Source: Roseiarcus sp963822215
Lineage (GTDB): Bacteria; Pseudomonadota; Alphaproteobacteria; Rhizobiales; Beijerinckiaceae
Reading direction: 5' to 3'
Length of the DNA stretch: 64,000 nt
Assembly: GCA_963822215.1 (NCBI GenBank)
Contig: CAWGGX010000004.1
Coordinates: 1,064,937 to 1,128,936 of the forward strand
Below the pieces are notes generated by a model. The model was given only the letters and a program-made list of their open reading frames with translations. It made no database searches and was not told the origin of the DNA. The position numbers were made by a program, and so were the translations under genes. Shown here in pieces: positions 43,726 to 52,497 of this stretch. The first letter of the stretch is position 1. Every line of letters starts with the position of its first letter.

Positions 43726-46700
43726 TCATCCGATTGTTTCGAGTTCGCGGCTTGGCTCGGGGATGGTCTCGAACTGTTGCGGCTCGCTCGCCGCCGGTTC
43801 CGGCCTCTCGATCCGGAACCAGGTCACGTAGAGCGCCGGCAGGAAGACAAGCGTCAGGGCCGTCGCAACCGCCAGGCCACCCATGATCGCGTAAGCCATG
43901 GGACCCCAAAAGATGGTCGGCGCGATCGGGACCATGCCCAGGATCGCCGCGGAAGCGGTGAGCAGGATCGGGCGGACCCGGTGACTGGTGGCGTCGACGA
44001 CCGCGTCCCAGGGATGGAGTCCCTTGGCCTTGTCCGTCTCGATCTGGTTGATGAGGATCACCGAGTTGCGGGCGATCATGCCGGTGAGCGCAAGCACGCC
44101 GAGGATCGCGACGAACCCAAGGGGCTTGTCCGCAAGGAGAAGCGCCGCGACGACGCCGATGACGCCCATCGGAGCGACGCTCATGACCAGGATCATGCTG
44201 CTGAAGCTCTGAAGCTGGACCATCAGCACGGTCAGCATGATGACCAGCATCAAAGGCACGACCGCGATGACCGAAGCCTGCGCCTTGTCGCTCTCCTCCA
44301 CGCTTCCGCCGACGCTGACATGGTAGCCGTTGGGCAGGCTGGCGTTCAGCGCCGCGATCTTCGGCTCGAGCGACTGCACGACCGTTGCGGCTTGCGTGCC
44401 CGGCGCGAGGTCGGCCTGCACCGTGACGGTCGGCAGCCGGTCTCTGCGCCAGACGATCGGATATTCCTGGCCGTACTCGACCGAGGCGATCTGGCTTAAG
44501 GGAACGGTTTTCCCGTTCGGCAGCGGCACCTGCAGCGACCGGATGGTCGAGAGCGACTTGCGCTGCTCGGCGGAGGCCCGGACGAGCACGTCGTCGAGCC
44601 AGATCCCGCTGCGCATCTCGGTCGCCGTGACGCCCGAGACGACCGCGTTCACCGCCAGAGCCAAGTCCTGCGAGCTGAGACCGAGAAGTCGGGCCTGATC
44701 CTGGTCGACCCGGATCCGGATGGTGCGGCCGGGCTCCATCCAGTTGTAGTTGACGTTCGCGGCGCCGGGGGCCGAGCCGAGAAGCTCAGCCACCTCGGAT
44801 GCGATCTTGCGCACCTTTTCCGGCTCCCGCCCGCTCACCCGGTATTGGAGCGGCCAGCCGACCGGCGGCCCGAGCTCCAGCGGGTAGACCCGGCCGACGA
44901 TGTTCGGGAAATCGGCCGCCAGCGCGCGCTCGAGCCTCGCCTTCACGCGTTCGCGCTGCTCGAGCCCCTTGGTGACGACGACGGCCTGCGCGAAATAGTC
45001 GTTCGGCAGCTGCACGTTCAGGGGCAAGTAGAACCGGACGGCGCCCTGCCCGACATAAGCGCTCCAATGATCGACGTCCTGATCGTCCTTCAGGAGCTTG
45101 TCCAGACGAGCCGAGGCCGCCTGGGTCGCGTCGATGGACGCGCTTTCGGGGAGCTGCAGGTCGACCAGCAGCTCGGGCCGGTCGGAGGCCGGAAAGAACT
45201 GCTGCGGGACGAAGCGCATGCCAAAGAGCGCCACGGCGAACAGGGCGAGCGTCGCAGCGATCGTGATCCAGCGCGCTCGCATCGCCAGCGCGAGGAAGGC
45301 GCGGAAAGCGCGCATGGCCGGGCCTGGCGTCTCCGGATGCGCCGTCTTGGGCTTTTTCAGCACCCAGACGCCAAGCATGGGCGTAAACAGGGCCGCGACG
45401 CACCACGAGCCGATCAACGCGATCGCGACGACGGCGAAGATCGAGAAGGTGTATTCGCCAGCGGCGCTGTGGGCGAAACCGATCGGGACGAACGCCGCGA
45501 TCGTGACCAGCGTCCCGGCCAGCCTCGGAAAGGCGGTCGAGCTATAGGCGAAACGGGCCGCCTCATCTTTCTCATCGCCCCGCTCGAGCCGGGTGACCAT
45601 CGATTCGATGGTGATCATGGCGTCGTCGACCAGGAGACCGAGCGCGATGATGAGGGCGCCGAGCGAAATTCGCTGAAGGTCGATGCCGAACGCCGACATG
45701 GTCATGAACACGACGGCCAGGACGAGCGGGATCGAGAGCGCCACCACGGCGCCGGCGCGCAGGCCGAGGGCGAGGAGGCTGACGGCGAGGACGATGGCGA
45801 TCGCCTCCCACAACGCCTCCATGAAGTCGGCGACGGCGTGCTCGACCGTGACGGGCTGGTCGGCGACGAGCGTCGGTTCGATGCCGACCGGCAGGTTCGC
45901 CTTGATCTCGGTCATGGCGCGCTCGACGTTGCGCCCGAGCGCCAGCACATCGCCGCCCTTGCGCATGGCGATGGCGAGCCCGATGCCTTCCTTTCCGTTG
46001 ACGCGGAACATCGGCTGCGCCGGGTCCGCAGGGCCGCGCGTGACGCGCGCGATGTCGCCCAGACGAATTATCCGGCCGTTGGCGACGAAATTGACGCCGA
46101 GGATGTCCTGCTCGGACCGGAACGCGCCCGAGACGCGGACCAGGATTTTCTCGTCCCCGGTCTGCACGACGCCCTGAGGCGTGACGGCGTTCTGGGCGTT
46201 GAGGGCGGCGATCAGCGCGGCGCGGTCGATTCCGAGGCCAGCGAGTTGCTCGGTCGAGAACTCCACATAGACGCGCTCGTCCTGGGCCCCGAGCACGTCG
46301 ATCTTCGAGATGTCCGGCAGTTCGAGGAGCTGCTTGCGGACGTCGTCCACGGCGTCCCTGAGCTCTCGATGGGTGAACCCATCGGCGGTGAAGCCATAGA
46401 CGATGCCGTAGGTGTCGCCGAACTCGTCGTTGAAGCCGGGGCCGACGATGCCTTGCGGCAGGTCGTTCCTGATGTCGTAGATCTTCTTGCGCACCTGATA
46501 CCAGATGTCCGGAACCTTGGCCGCGGGCGTCGAATCCTTCAGGTTGACGAAGACCGTGGCCTGCCCAGCGGTCGTGTAGCTTTTCAGATAGTCCAGGTTC
46601 GGCGTCTCCTCGAGCTTGCGCTCAAGGCGGTCAGTGATCTGCTCAAGCGTGTCGCTGATCGTGGCGCCGGGCCAGCCGACCTGCACGACCATGGTCTTGA

Positions 46701-46830
46701 CGGTGAAGTCCGGATCCTCGCTTCGCCCGAGCCGGAGGTAGGATCCCACTCCAGCCACGACGATGACGAGCATGAAATAGATCACGAGCGAACGGTGGCG
46801 GATCGCCCAGTCGGTGAGGTTGAGGCTCAT
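43726..46830 (-). CDS. RND efflux transporter, inner-membrane pump
   Basis: This 1034-residue protein has twelve predicted membrane segments and two large periplasmic loops. Helix 4 carries the proton-relay pair in LGLLVDDAMITIESM. The N-terminus MSLNLTDWAIRHRSLVIYFMLVIVV is usual for the family, and the C-terminal half has MILVMSVAPMGVIGVVAALLL and ALTGMIARNSVILINQI. It exports drugs, solvents or metals by proton exchange together with an adaptor and an outer-membrane channel. No channel gene is adjacent. ATG 46830 overlaps the adaptor stop as TGATG, so the two are translationally coupled. Confidence 0.93.
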   Translation of the reverse strand: MSLNLTDWAIRHRSLVIYFMLVIVVAGVGSYLRLGRSEDPDFTVKTMVVQVGWPGATISDTLEQITDRLERKLEETPNLDYLKSYTTAGQATVFVNLKDSTPAAKVPDIWYQVRKKIYDIRNDLPQGIVGPGFNDEFGDTYGIVYGFTADGFTHRELRDAVDDVRKQLLELPDISKIDVLGAQDERVYVEFSTEQLAGLGIDRAALIAALNAQNAVTPQGVVQTGDEKILVRVSGAFRSEQDILGVNFVANGRIIRLGDIARVTRGPADPAQPMFRVNGKEGIGLAIAMRKGGDVLALGRNVERAMTEIKANLPVGIEPTLVADQPVTVEHAVADFMEALWEAIAIVLAVSLLALGLRAGAVVALSIPLVLAVVFMTMSAFGIDLQRISLGALIIALGLLVDDAMITIESMVTRLERGDEKDEAARFAYSSTAFPRLAGTLVTIAAFVPIGFAHSAAGEYTFSIFAVVAIALIGSWCVAALFTPMLGVWVLKKPKTAHPETPGPAMRAFRAFLALAMRARWITIAATLALFAVALFGMRFVPQQFFPASDRPELLVDLQLPESASIDATQAASARLDKLLKDDQDVDHWSAYVGQGAVRFYLPLNVQLPNDYFAQAVVVTKGLEQRERVKARLERALAADFPNIVGRVYPLELGPPVGWPLQYRVSGREPEKVRKIASEVAELLGSAPGAANVNYNWMEPGRTIRIRVDQDQARLLGLSSQDLALAVNAVVSGVTATEMRSGIWLDDVLVRASAEQRKSLSTIRSLQVPLPNGKTVPLSQIASVEYGQEYPIVWRRDRLPTVTVQADLAPGTQAATVVQSLEPKIAALNASLPNGYHVSVGGSVEESDKAQASVIAVVPLMLVIMLTVLMVQLQSFSSMILVMSVAPMGVIGVVAALLLADKPLGFVAILGVLALTGMIARNSVILINQIETDKAKGLHPWDAVVDATSHRVRPILLTASAAILGMVPIAPTIFWGPMAYAIMGGLAVATALTLVFLPALYVTWFRIERPEPAASEPQQFETIPEPSRELETIG

Positions 46831-47900
46831 CACACGGCTCCCAGAATGCGGACCTTCTGGCCGGGGCGCAGCGTCTGCACCCCGGCGGTGACGACGAGCG
46901 CGCCGGTGTCCAGCCCCTGGGAGATCACGACAGAGGCTGAATCGTAACGCAGGACCTCGACGTTGCGCAGGGTCACGGTCTTGCTGTGCGGATCGACCAC
47001 CCACACGGCCGGGCGCCCGTCCGTCTCGGTCAGCGCGCTCGCCGGGACCTCGACGCCGGGCGGGGCCGAAAGCCGGAAACGGCCGACGACGGTGGCCCCG
47101 AGCCGCATGGCTTCCGGCGGATCGACGATGCCGACCTTGATTTGAAACGTCCGGGTCGATGAATCCGCCTGAGGCGCGACCTCCCGCACCCGGCCGGTCG
47201 CCCTGACCTGCGGGTCGCCGCTGAGGGCGATCTCGACCGTGGGGTTCTGCGGGCCGTTGCGGATGAGTTGCTCCGGGACATCGAAAACGGCGTCGCGTCC
47301 GCCCTCGCGCGCGAGCTGCACGACCGTCTGCCCGGCGTGAACCACCTCGCCCGGCTCGGCGCCGACCGCGGTGACAGCGCCGGGCGAGTCGGCGAACAGC
47401 ATGGTGTAGCCCTGCTGCTCGCGCGCGATCCGGACCTGCGCCTGAGCGGAGTCGACCTGGGCCTCAACGGTCAGGAGCTTCTGCTGGGCGTCGTCGAAAT
47501 TGGCCCGTGTGGCCCAGCCGTCCTTCAGGAGCTGCTGTTGCCGCGAGAAGGTGAGACGCGCCTCGGTCTGCACCGCCTCGAGCGAGGCGAGGTTGGCCTG
47601 AGCCGAGCGCAGCGCATTGTCCTGGATCTGGGGATCGAGCCGGGCGACCAACTGGTCCGCGGTCAGCACGTCGCCGACATGGACCGGCCGCTCGATCATC
47701 CGCCCGTCGACGCGAAAGGCGAGATTGACCTCGTCCTTGGCGCGAACCTGGCCGGTCAGCGAGACCATCTCGCCTTCCACGCCCTGCTCGACGGTGACGG
47801 TCCGAACCGGCCGATCCGCCGCGACGGGCGCGTCGGTCTTGTTGCATCCGGCGACGGTCGCGGCGATCAAGAGAGCCGTGGCGAGTTGTGACTTGAACAT
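46830..47900 (-). CDS. RND efflux periplasmic adaptor lipoprotein
   Basis: This 356-residue membrane-fusion protein has a lipobox (LLIAATVAGC, Cys about 19), the lipoyl half-motif VNLAFRVDGRMIERPVHVGDVLTADQLVARLD, an alpha-hairpin (ARLTFSRQQQLLKDGWATRANFDDAQQKL), the second lipoyl half (DSPGAVTAVGAEPGEVVHAGQTV) and a C-terminal beta-barrel. It links the inner-membrane pump to an outer-membrane channel. It is divergent from a TetR gene. Confidence 0.92.
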   Translation of the reverse strand: MFKSQLATALLIAATVAGCNKTDAPVAADRPVRTVTVEQGVEGEMVSLTGQVRAKDEVNLAFRVDGRMIERPVHVGDVLTADQLVARLDPQIQDNALRSAQANLASLEAVQTEARLTFSRQQQLLKDGWATRANFDDAQQKLLTVEAQVDSAQAQVRIAREQQGYTMLFADSPGAVTAVGAEPGEVVHAGQTVVQLAREGGRDAVFDVPEQLIRNGPQNPTVEIALSGDPQVRATGRVREVAPQADSSTRTFQIKVGIVDPPEAMRLGATVVGRFRLSAPPGVEVPASALTETDGRPAVWVVDPHSKTVTLRNVEVLRYDSASVVISQGLDTGALVVTAGVQTLRPGQKVRILGAV

Positions 47901-47984
47901 CGTTGTTGCCCTCCGTGGGGGGTGAGCGTCTTCAAGAACGGGCGGAGTCGGCGTGGCCTTGCACGCGACCTTTTCGGACTTGCA

Positions 47985-48025
47985 TTGCATAGTGCAATCT
48001 ACTAGAATGCATTAAATAGTGCAAT
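47985..48025. promoter_or_regulatory. probable operator of the RND/TetR divergent promoter
   Basis: A 13-bp dyad TTGCA-TAG-TGCAA (47985-47997) is followed by a second copy of its right half. The direct repeat ATAGTGCAAT occurs at 47989-47998 and 48016-48025, 27 bp apart. The region is AT-rich in a GC-rich neighbourhood and lies 12 bp before the tetR start, typical of TetR-controlled efflux genes. Confidence 0.6.
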
Positions 48026-48036
48026 AGGAAATTTTC

Positions 48037-48666
48037 ATGGAAATGCGCAATGGCTCGATCGAGGCTGTTCCGAAGGCAAGACGCGGCGGGTCGCGGGAGG
48101 CCATCGTCGAGGCCGCCGCTCGCTTGTTCCTAGAGCGCGGCTTTGGCGCCGTCAGCATGGACGATCTGGCCCAGGCGGCCGGCGTCGCCCGGCGGACCCT
48201 CTACAACCAGTTCGCCAGCAAAGAGGACATCTTCCGGGAGATGCTGCTCAAGGTGGCGGGCCATCTCGAGAAGGCGTTTCCGCCCGGCATCGAAACGCGG
48301 GGCGACGTCGAGGAGGTGCTTCGCCTCGTCGCGCGGATGATTCTGGAGCTCCACAAGAACCCGGAATACTTCGGCTTTCTGCGCATGGTGGTTTCCGATT
48401 CCCGACAGTTTCCTTGGATCGCAGGGGAGTTCGCCGCCGTCATGGACCCCTTGAACGAACGGCTTGCGCAATATCTCGCTCACCTGACCCGAATGGGCGT
48501 CCTGAACTGCCGTGACCCGCTGCTCTCGGCGCATGTCTTCATGGGGGTGCTGAACGAGTTCTCCCTTTGGCCGTTGCTGATCGGTCGCGAGAGCCTGCCC
48601 GTCCCATCGGAGGACGTCGTCGAAGAGACGATGCGCATCTTCATGGGACGCTACCGGGTTCCGTGA
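48037..48666 (+). CDS. TetR family regulator of the RND pump
   Basis: This 209-residue protein has an N-terminal helix-turn-helix (AVSMDDLAQAAGVARRTLYNQFASKEDIFREML, about residues 36-68) and the C-terminal domain usual in AcrR-like repressors. It is divergent from the adaptor gene over 136 bp containing repeated half-sites. It probably represses the pump and itself. Confidence 0.9.
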   Translation: MEMRNGSIEAVPKARRGGSREAIVEAAARLFLERGFGAVSMDDLAQAAGVARRTLYNQFASKEDIFREMLLKVAGHLEKAFPPGIETRGDVEEVLRLVARMILELHKNPEYFGFLRMVVSDSRQFPWIAGEFAAVMDPLNERLAQYLAHLTRMGVLNCRDPLLSAHVFMGVLNEFSLWPLLIGRESLPVPSEDVVEETMRIFMGRYRVP

Positions 48667-48989
48667 TCGCACAAGCCTCCTTGCGGCACGATCCTCGACG
48701 CATTCCGCCGCGCCGCGACGCGCCTTACGGGTGGTCAGGCGGCGGGCGAACGTCGGCTTCGCGCCGGCGCGTCAGCGATGCGAAGGCGCTCCGCGCGTGG
48801 CGGCCGTCGAGAGTTGACTGGAAGGAATCAAGCCTCAAAAAGCGAGCCACTCAGTCGTCGTCCCCAACCGCCGCGGCATTCAGATTGTCAGTCGAGGTCC
48901 GTATTCGTCTTGCCGCCAGGTACGGCTCAATCTCGAAACTTATCGACCGATGGTTTGATCAGATGGCTTGGCCCAACATGGTCCGCCTT
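48667..48989. other. intergenic gap, no gene seen
   Basis: This 323-bp stretch is flanked by the 3' ends of the tetR gene and the phosphate acyltransferase gene, so it is a convergent gap. A short open stretch encodes VRIRLAARYGSISKLIDRWFDQM-like sequence of no recognised family. No clear terminator was identified. Confidence 0.4.
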
Positions 48990-49955
48990 TCAATGGATCT
49001 GAGAAACCGCTGCTTTGCGTCGCGCGGCTGCCGCCATCACCGCGACGGCGCAGGAAGCGAGGCGGGTCAAGAGCGAGTCCGCGCGGCTCGTCAGAATGAT
49101 CGGCACGCGGGCCCCGAGCACAATTCCGGCGGCGTCCGCCCCGGCCAGGAAGGAAAGGCTCTTCGCGAGCATGTTCCCGGCCTCGAGGTCTGGAACGACG
49201 AGAACGTTGGCGCGTCCGGCGACGGGAGACGCGATCTTCTTGATCGCCGCCGCCTCCGGACTGATCGCATTGTCCAATGCAAGCGGGCCATCGAGAAGCG
49301 CTCCCGTGATCTGACCCCGTTCCGCCATCTTGCACAAAGCGGCGGCTTCGATCGTGGATGGAACCTTCGCCGTCACCGTCTCCATGGCGCTCAAGATCGC
49401 CACGCGCACCTCCGGCGCGCCCATCGCATGCGCAAGATCGACGGCGTTCTGGACGATGTCGACCTTCGCGTCGAGGTCGGGGGCGATGTTGACCGCGGCG
49501 TCGGTGATGATGAGAGGGTCCGGGTGACTCGGCACGTCCATGATGAAGCAGTGGCTGATCCGCCGCTCGGTCCGGATGCCGCCCTCGCGCGCGACCACCG
49601 CTCCCATGATCTCGTCGGTGTGGAGGCTGCCCTTCATCAACGCTTCAACCCGGCCCGCGGTCACGAGGCCAACCGCCTTCGCGGCGGAATCGTGGCTATG
49701 CGCTGACGCGACGAGTTCGAACCCACTGATGTCGAGGTGAGCCTCTTTGGCTACGTTCCCAAGGCGCTCCGGCGGGGCGACCACGATCGGCTCGATCAGC
49801 CCGAGCTTGTAGGCTTCGATTGCGCCGCGAAGCGAGACGTCGTCGCATGGGTGCGCGACGGCGACCTTGATCCTCGTCTGGCTCTGCGCCGCGGCGATCA
49901 GGCGCTGATACTTTTCGCGGCCAATCGGTTCACCGGCTTTGGACGCGTCTCTCAT
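48990..49955 (-). CDS. phosphate acetyl/butyryltransferase
   Basis: This 321-residue protein of the PTA/PTB family transfers an acyl group between CoA and phosphate. It has VAVAHPCDDVSLRGAIEAYKLG near the N-terminus, MKGSLHTDEIMGAVV, the phosphate/CoA region ITDAAVNIAPDLDAKVDIVQNAV and the C-terminal NVLVVPDLEAGNMLAKSL. Length fits single-domain members. It follows the PHA-synthase-like gene by 146 bp on the same strand. Together they may serve storage-polymer or acetate overflow metabolism; this link is inference. Confidence 0.85.
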   Translation of the reverse strand: MRDASKAGEPIGREKYQRLIAAAQSQTRIKVAVAHPCDDVSLRGAIEAYKLGLIEPIVVAPPERLGNVAKEAHLDISGFELVASAHSHDSAAKAVGLVTAGRVEALMKGSLHTDEIMGAVVAREGGIRTERRISHCFIMDVPSHPDPLIITDAAVNIAPDLDAKVDIVQNAVDLAHAMGAPEVRVAILSAMETVTAKVPSTIEAAALCKMAERGQITGALLDGPLALDNAISPEAAAIKKIASPVAGRANVLVVPDLEAGNMLAKSLSFLAGADAAGIVLGARVPIILTSRADSLLTRLASCAVAVMAAAARRKAAVSQIH

Positions 49956-50101
49956 GTCCAATCTCCTGTTCAGGCCTTCACAGGTTTCACGCCGAGCGCT
50001 TTTCGCTGGCTTCACGATTCACTTCTCACTCCGCAGTGCATAGAGTTGACGAGCCGTCCCTGCATCGGGCTCGACGAGAACGAAACCGCGCCCGCCGAGC
50101 G

Positions 50102-51247
50102 TCAGGCCGAGCTCAGATCAGCGAGCCACCGCGCAATGGTCGGCCACGTCTCCTTGAGCGTGCGCGAGCCCATGAAGAGGCCGATGTGTCCGCCGGGCGC
50201 CAGCTTCTTCTCGATCCGGCCTTTCGGGGTTCCGACGAGGTTCTCCGCTGCGAACACCTGCTCCTTGGTGGTGATGTCGTCGCTCTCGCCGGCCAAAAGA
50301 TAAACGGGGCACACGACTGACTTCAGGTTCAGGCGGCGGCCGAGCCCAACGAACTCTCCCTTCGCAAGGCGGTTCTCCTTGAAGAGGTCGCGGATCGCCT
50401 GCAGGTACCAGCGCCCGGGCAGGTCGAGCGGATCTTCATACCAGCTGTCGAAAACCTCGACCCTCTCTCTATACGCCGGATCTTCCATGTGCTGATAGAA
50501 TTCGAGGTCCTCGGTGACATAGTGCTTCTCGGGATGCATGTTCTTCCACCCCGCGAGCATGATCTTGCCCCTCATCAGTCCGTCCCCGAGCCTGACGAGA
50601 TCCTCGTAAGCCGACATCGGAGTGTCATGAGCCATGCTCTTGATCGGGCCGTCGCCCGCGTCCGTGTCGATCGGCGACCCGGCGAGAACGAGCGCGTTCA
50701 CCTTTTCGGGAAAGCGCGCCGCGACCATCGCCGAGGACCAGCCGCCCTGGCAAAGCCCGACGAGATTGACCCGGCCGCCGAGGTCGTCGATGGCGACGAT
50801 CAACTCCTCGAGGTAGTTGTCGATTTCGAAGTCTTTCATGTCTTCGCTTGCGGACTTCCAGTCGGTCAGCGCGACGTGGCCGAGGCCGCCCTCGAGCAGC
50901 GTCTCGACCAGGCTCTGGCCTTTGTGATAGTCGGCGATCATCGCCCTGTGCCCCGCGAAGGGCGCATTAACGAGAGTTGGAATCCCGCCCGGGCGCCCAT
51001 AGTCGCGCAAAACCATGGTGCGAAGATCGAGGCGCACGACATTGGGCGACGCCACCTTCGCCTTGAGCCCGCCGTGGAGCTTGATCTCCTCCTGGACGAA
51101 TTCGAGATTCTTGAGCGCGAGTTCGGCCTTCGCTTTCTCCGTTCCCGCCACCAGGGCGACGGGCCAGAAGAGGGGAAGCGGGGGAAGCGGGGGAAGCGGG
51201 GGAAGCGGCAGGGGGATCGCGTCGGCGGATGCGGAAGTTTCGGTCAT
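50102..51247 (-). CDS. PHA-synthase-like alpha/beta hydrolase-fold protein
   Basis: This 381-residue protein has the nucleophile elbow GLCQGG (Cys about 170), the cysteine version found in polyhydroxyalkanoate synthases rather than the serine of lipases. The C-terminal GESDDITTKEQVF supplies a likely Asp, and GGHIGLFMG the His. PhaC-type enzymes of class III have similar length but need PhaE; no PhaE gene is seen here, so polymerising activity is not established. The N-terminus has a (Pro-Leu-Pro)n tract made by a DNA tandem repeat. It lies 100 bp after the ABC-2 permease gene on the same strand. Confidence 0.7.
   Translation of the reverse strand: MTETSASADAIPLPLPPLPPLPPLPLFWPVALVAGTEKAKAELALKNLEFVQEEIKLHGGLKAKVASPNVVRLDLRTMVLRDYGRPGGIPTLVNAPFAGHRAMIADYHKGQSLVETLLEGGLGHVALTDWKSASEDMKDFEIDNYLEELIVAIDDLGGRVNLVGLCQGGWSSAMVAARFPEKVNALVLAGSPIDTDAGDGPIKSMAHDTPMSAYEDLVRLGDGLMRGKIMLAGWKNMHPEKHYVTEDLEFYQHMEDPAYRERVEVFDSWYEDPLDLPGRWYLQAIRDLFKENRLAKGEFVGLGRRLNLKSVVCPVYLLAGESDDITTKEQVFAAENLVGTPKGRIEKKLAPGGHIGLFMGSRTLKETWPTIARWLADLSSA
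51172..51207. repeat. 9-bp tandem repeat in the PHA-synthase-like gene
   Basis: Four perfect copies of GGGGAAGCG in tandem encode the repeated Pro-Leu-Pro units near residue 14-26 of the protein. The period is a multiple of three, so copy-number changes keep the frame. Confidence 0.9.
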
Positions 51248-51347
51248 GACAGCCTCCTAAGGAATGTTGGTCATCGTTCGAATGCTCTTTGCTTTCGGGG
51301 CGCCGTGTCGGCTGCCTTGGCCGAGCGCCGGCGTCCGACTGCTCTCC

Positions 51348-52496
51348 TTATCCCAGCACGACAAGCGTCTTGCGGAAGCGCACGCCGGAGATGGCGAAGT
51401 ACACGGCGCTGATGATCGCCATCGTGAGGAGATCGGGCCAGACGATATCGAGGCCGGCCGCCCGGTAGAGAACGGCCTGGGCGAAGCTGACGAAATGCGG
51501 CGTGGGAAAGATCTGCATGACGTATTGCAGCCAGACCGGCATGGTCTCCATCGGCGTGGCGGAGCCGGACAGCATCTGCAGGATGACGAGGACCGGGATC
51601 ACCAGGAGGCCGAACTGCCCCATCGAGGTGGTGAACGTGGCGAGCAGAATGCCCATCGACGTGACGGAAAACGCGTAAACGACGGCTCCGGCCATGAACA
51701 GAACGAGCGAGCCGGCGATCGGGACCTGAAGCCACAATTGCACGACCAGTTTCACCGAGAGGATCGCCGCAATCAGAATCACGAGGCCGTTCGCCCAAAT
51801 CTTCGAGAGCATGATCTCGCTCGGCGTCACCGGCATCGCGAGCAGATGCTCGATCGTCCCATGCTCGCGCTCGCGAATCAGCGCGGCGCCGGTCAGGATG
51901 ATCGAAAGCATGGTGATGTTGTTGATGACCTGCATCACCGAGGTGAACCATTCCGATTTGAGATTGGGGTTGAACACGACGCGGAGGGCGAGGTTGACCG
52001 GCTGAATTTCCGCTCCGCTGGGGGTTGTGGGGGTTCCTGCGGCGCGCGTGGTGTAGGTCTGCACCACTTGGTTGATGATCTGCTGCAGATAGGCTTCGCC
52101 GTTGCCGGCCTGGGCGACCGCCGTCGCATCCATATTGATCTGGATGCTCGGGTAGCGATTCGAGATGACATCCTGCTCGAACTTGGGCGGAATCTCGATC
52201 ACGAACACGTAGCGGCCGGCGTCCATCGACGGACCGATTTCCGTCGCTGGGATGTCGACCGGAGGCTGGAACCAGGGCGGAAGGATGGCTTGCCGGATCA
52301 GCCGGGAAAGCTCGGAATGGTCCTCGTCGACAATGGCGGTCGAAACATGATCGACTTCGGTTTTGGCCCCGGTCGCCACGGCGTAAACGGCGTAGCTGAA
52401 CGTATAGACCGTCAGCGCCAACAGGATCGGGTCGGCGCGGATGCTGTTCAGTTCCTTCAAGCACAGCGCGAGGATGTGGAGCAGCTTCCTGAGCAC
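51348..52496 (-). CDS. ABC-2 type export permease
   Basis: This 382-residue protein has one N-terminal membrane segment, a large periplasmic domain (about residues 45-180) and a five-segment C-terminal membrane domain with INNITMLSIILTGAALIREREHGTIEHLLAMPVTPSEI, typical of YhhJ/YbhR-like subunits. The start is a GTG at 52496, separated from the stop of the RbbA-like gene by one base. It would pair with the RbbA-like ATPase/permease and the HlyD-type adaptor to export an unknown compound. Confidence 0.88.
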   Translation of the reverse strand: MLRKLLHILALCLKELNSIRADPILLALTVYTFSYAVYAVATGAKTEVDHVSTAIVDEDHSELSRLIRQAILPPWFQPPVDIPATEIGPSMDAGRYVFVIEIPPKFEQDVISNRYPSIQINMDATAVAQAGNGEAYLQQIINQVVQTYTTRAAGTPTTPSGAEIQPVNLALRVVFNPNLKSEWFTSVMQVINNITMLSIILTGAALIREREHGTIEHLLAMPVTPSEIMLSKIWANGLVILIAAILSVKLVVQLWLQVPIAGSLVLFMAGAVVYAFSVTSMGILLATFTTSMGQFGLLVIPVLVILQMLSGSATPMETMPVWLQYVMQIFPTPHFVSFAQAVLYRAAGLDIVWPDLLTMAIISAVYFAISGVRFRKTLVVLG

Positions 52497-52497
52497 C

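Noticed and set aside
51172..51207. Short regular repeats considered as a CRISPR array
   Set aside because: They are contiguous 9-mers with no spacers and lie inside a coding sequence. No CRISPR array or cas gene was seen in the window.
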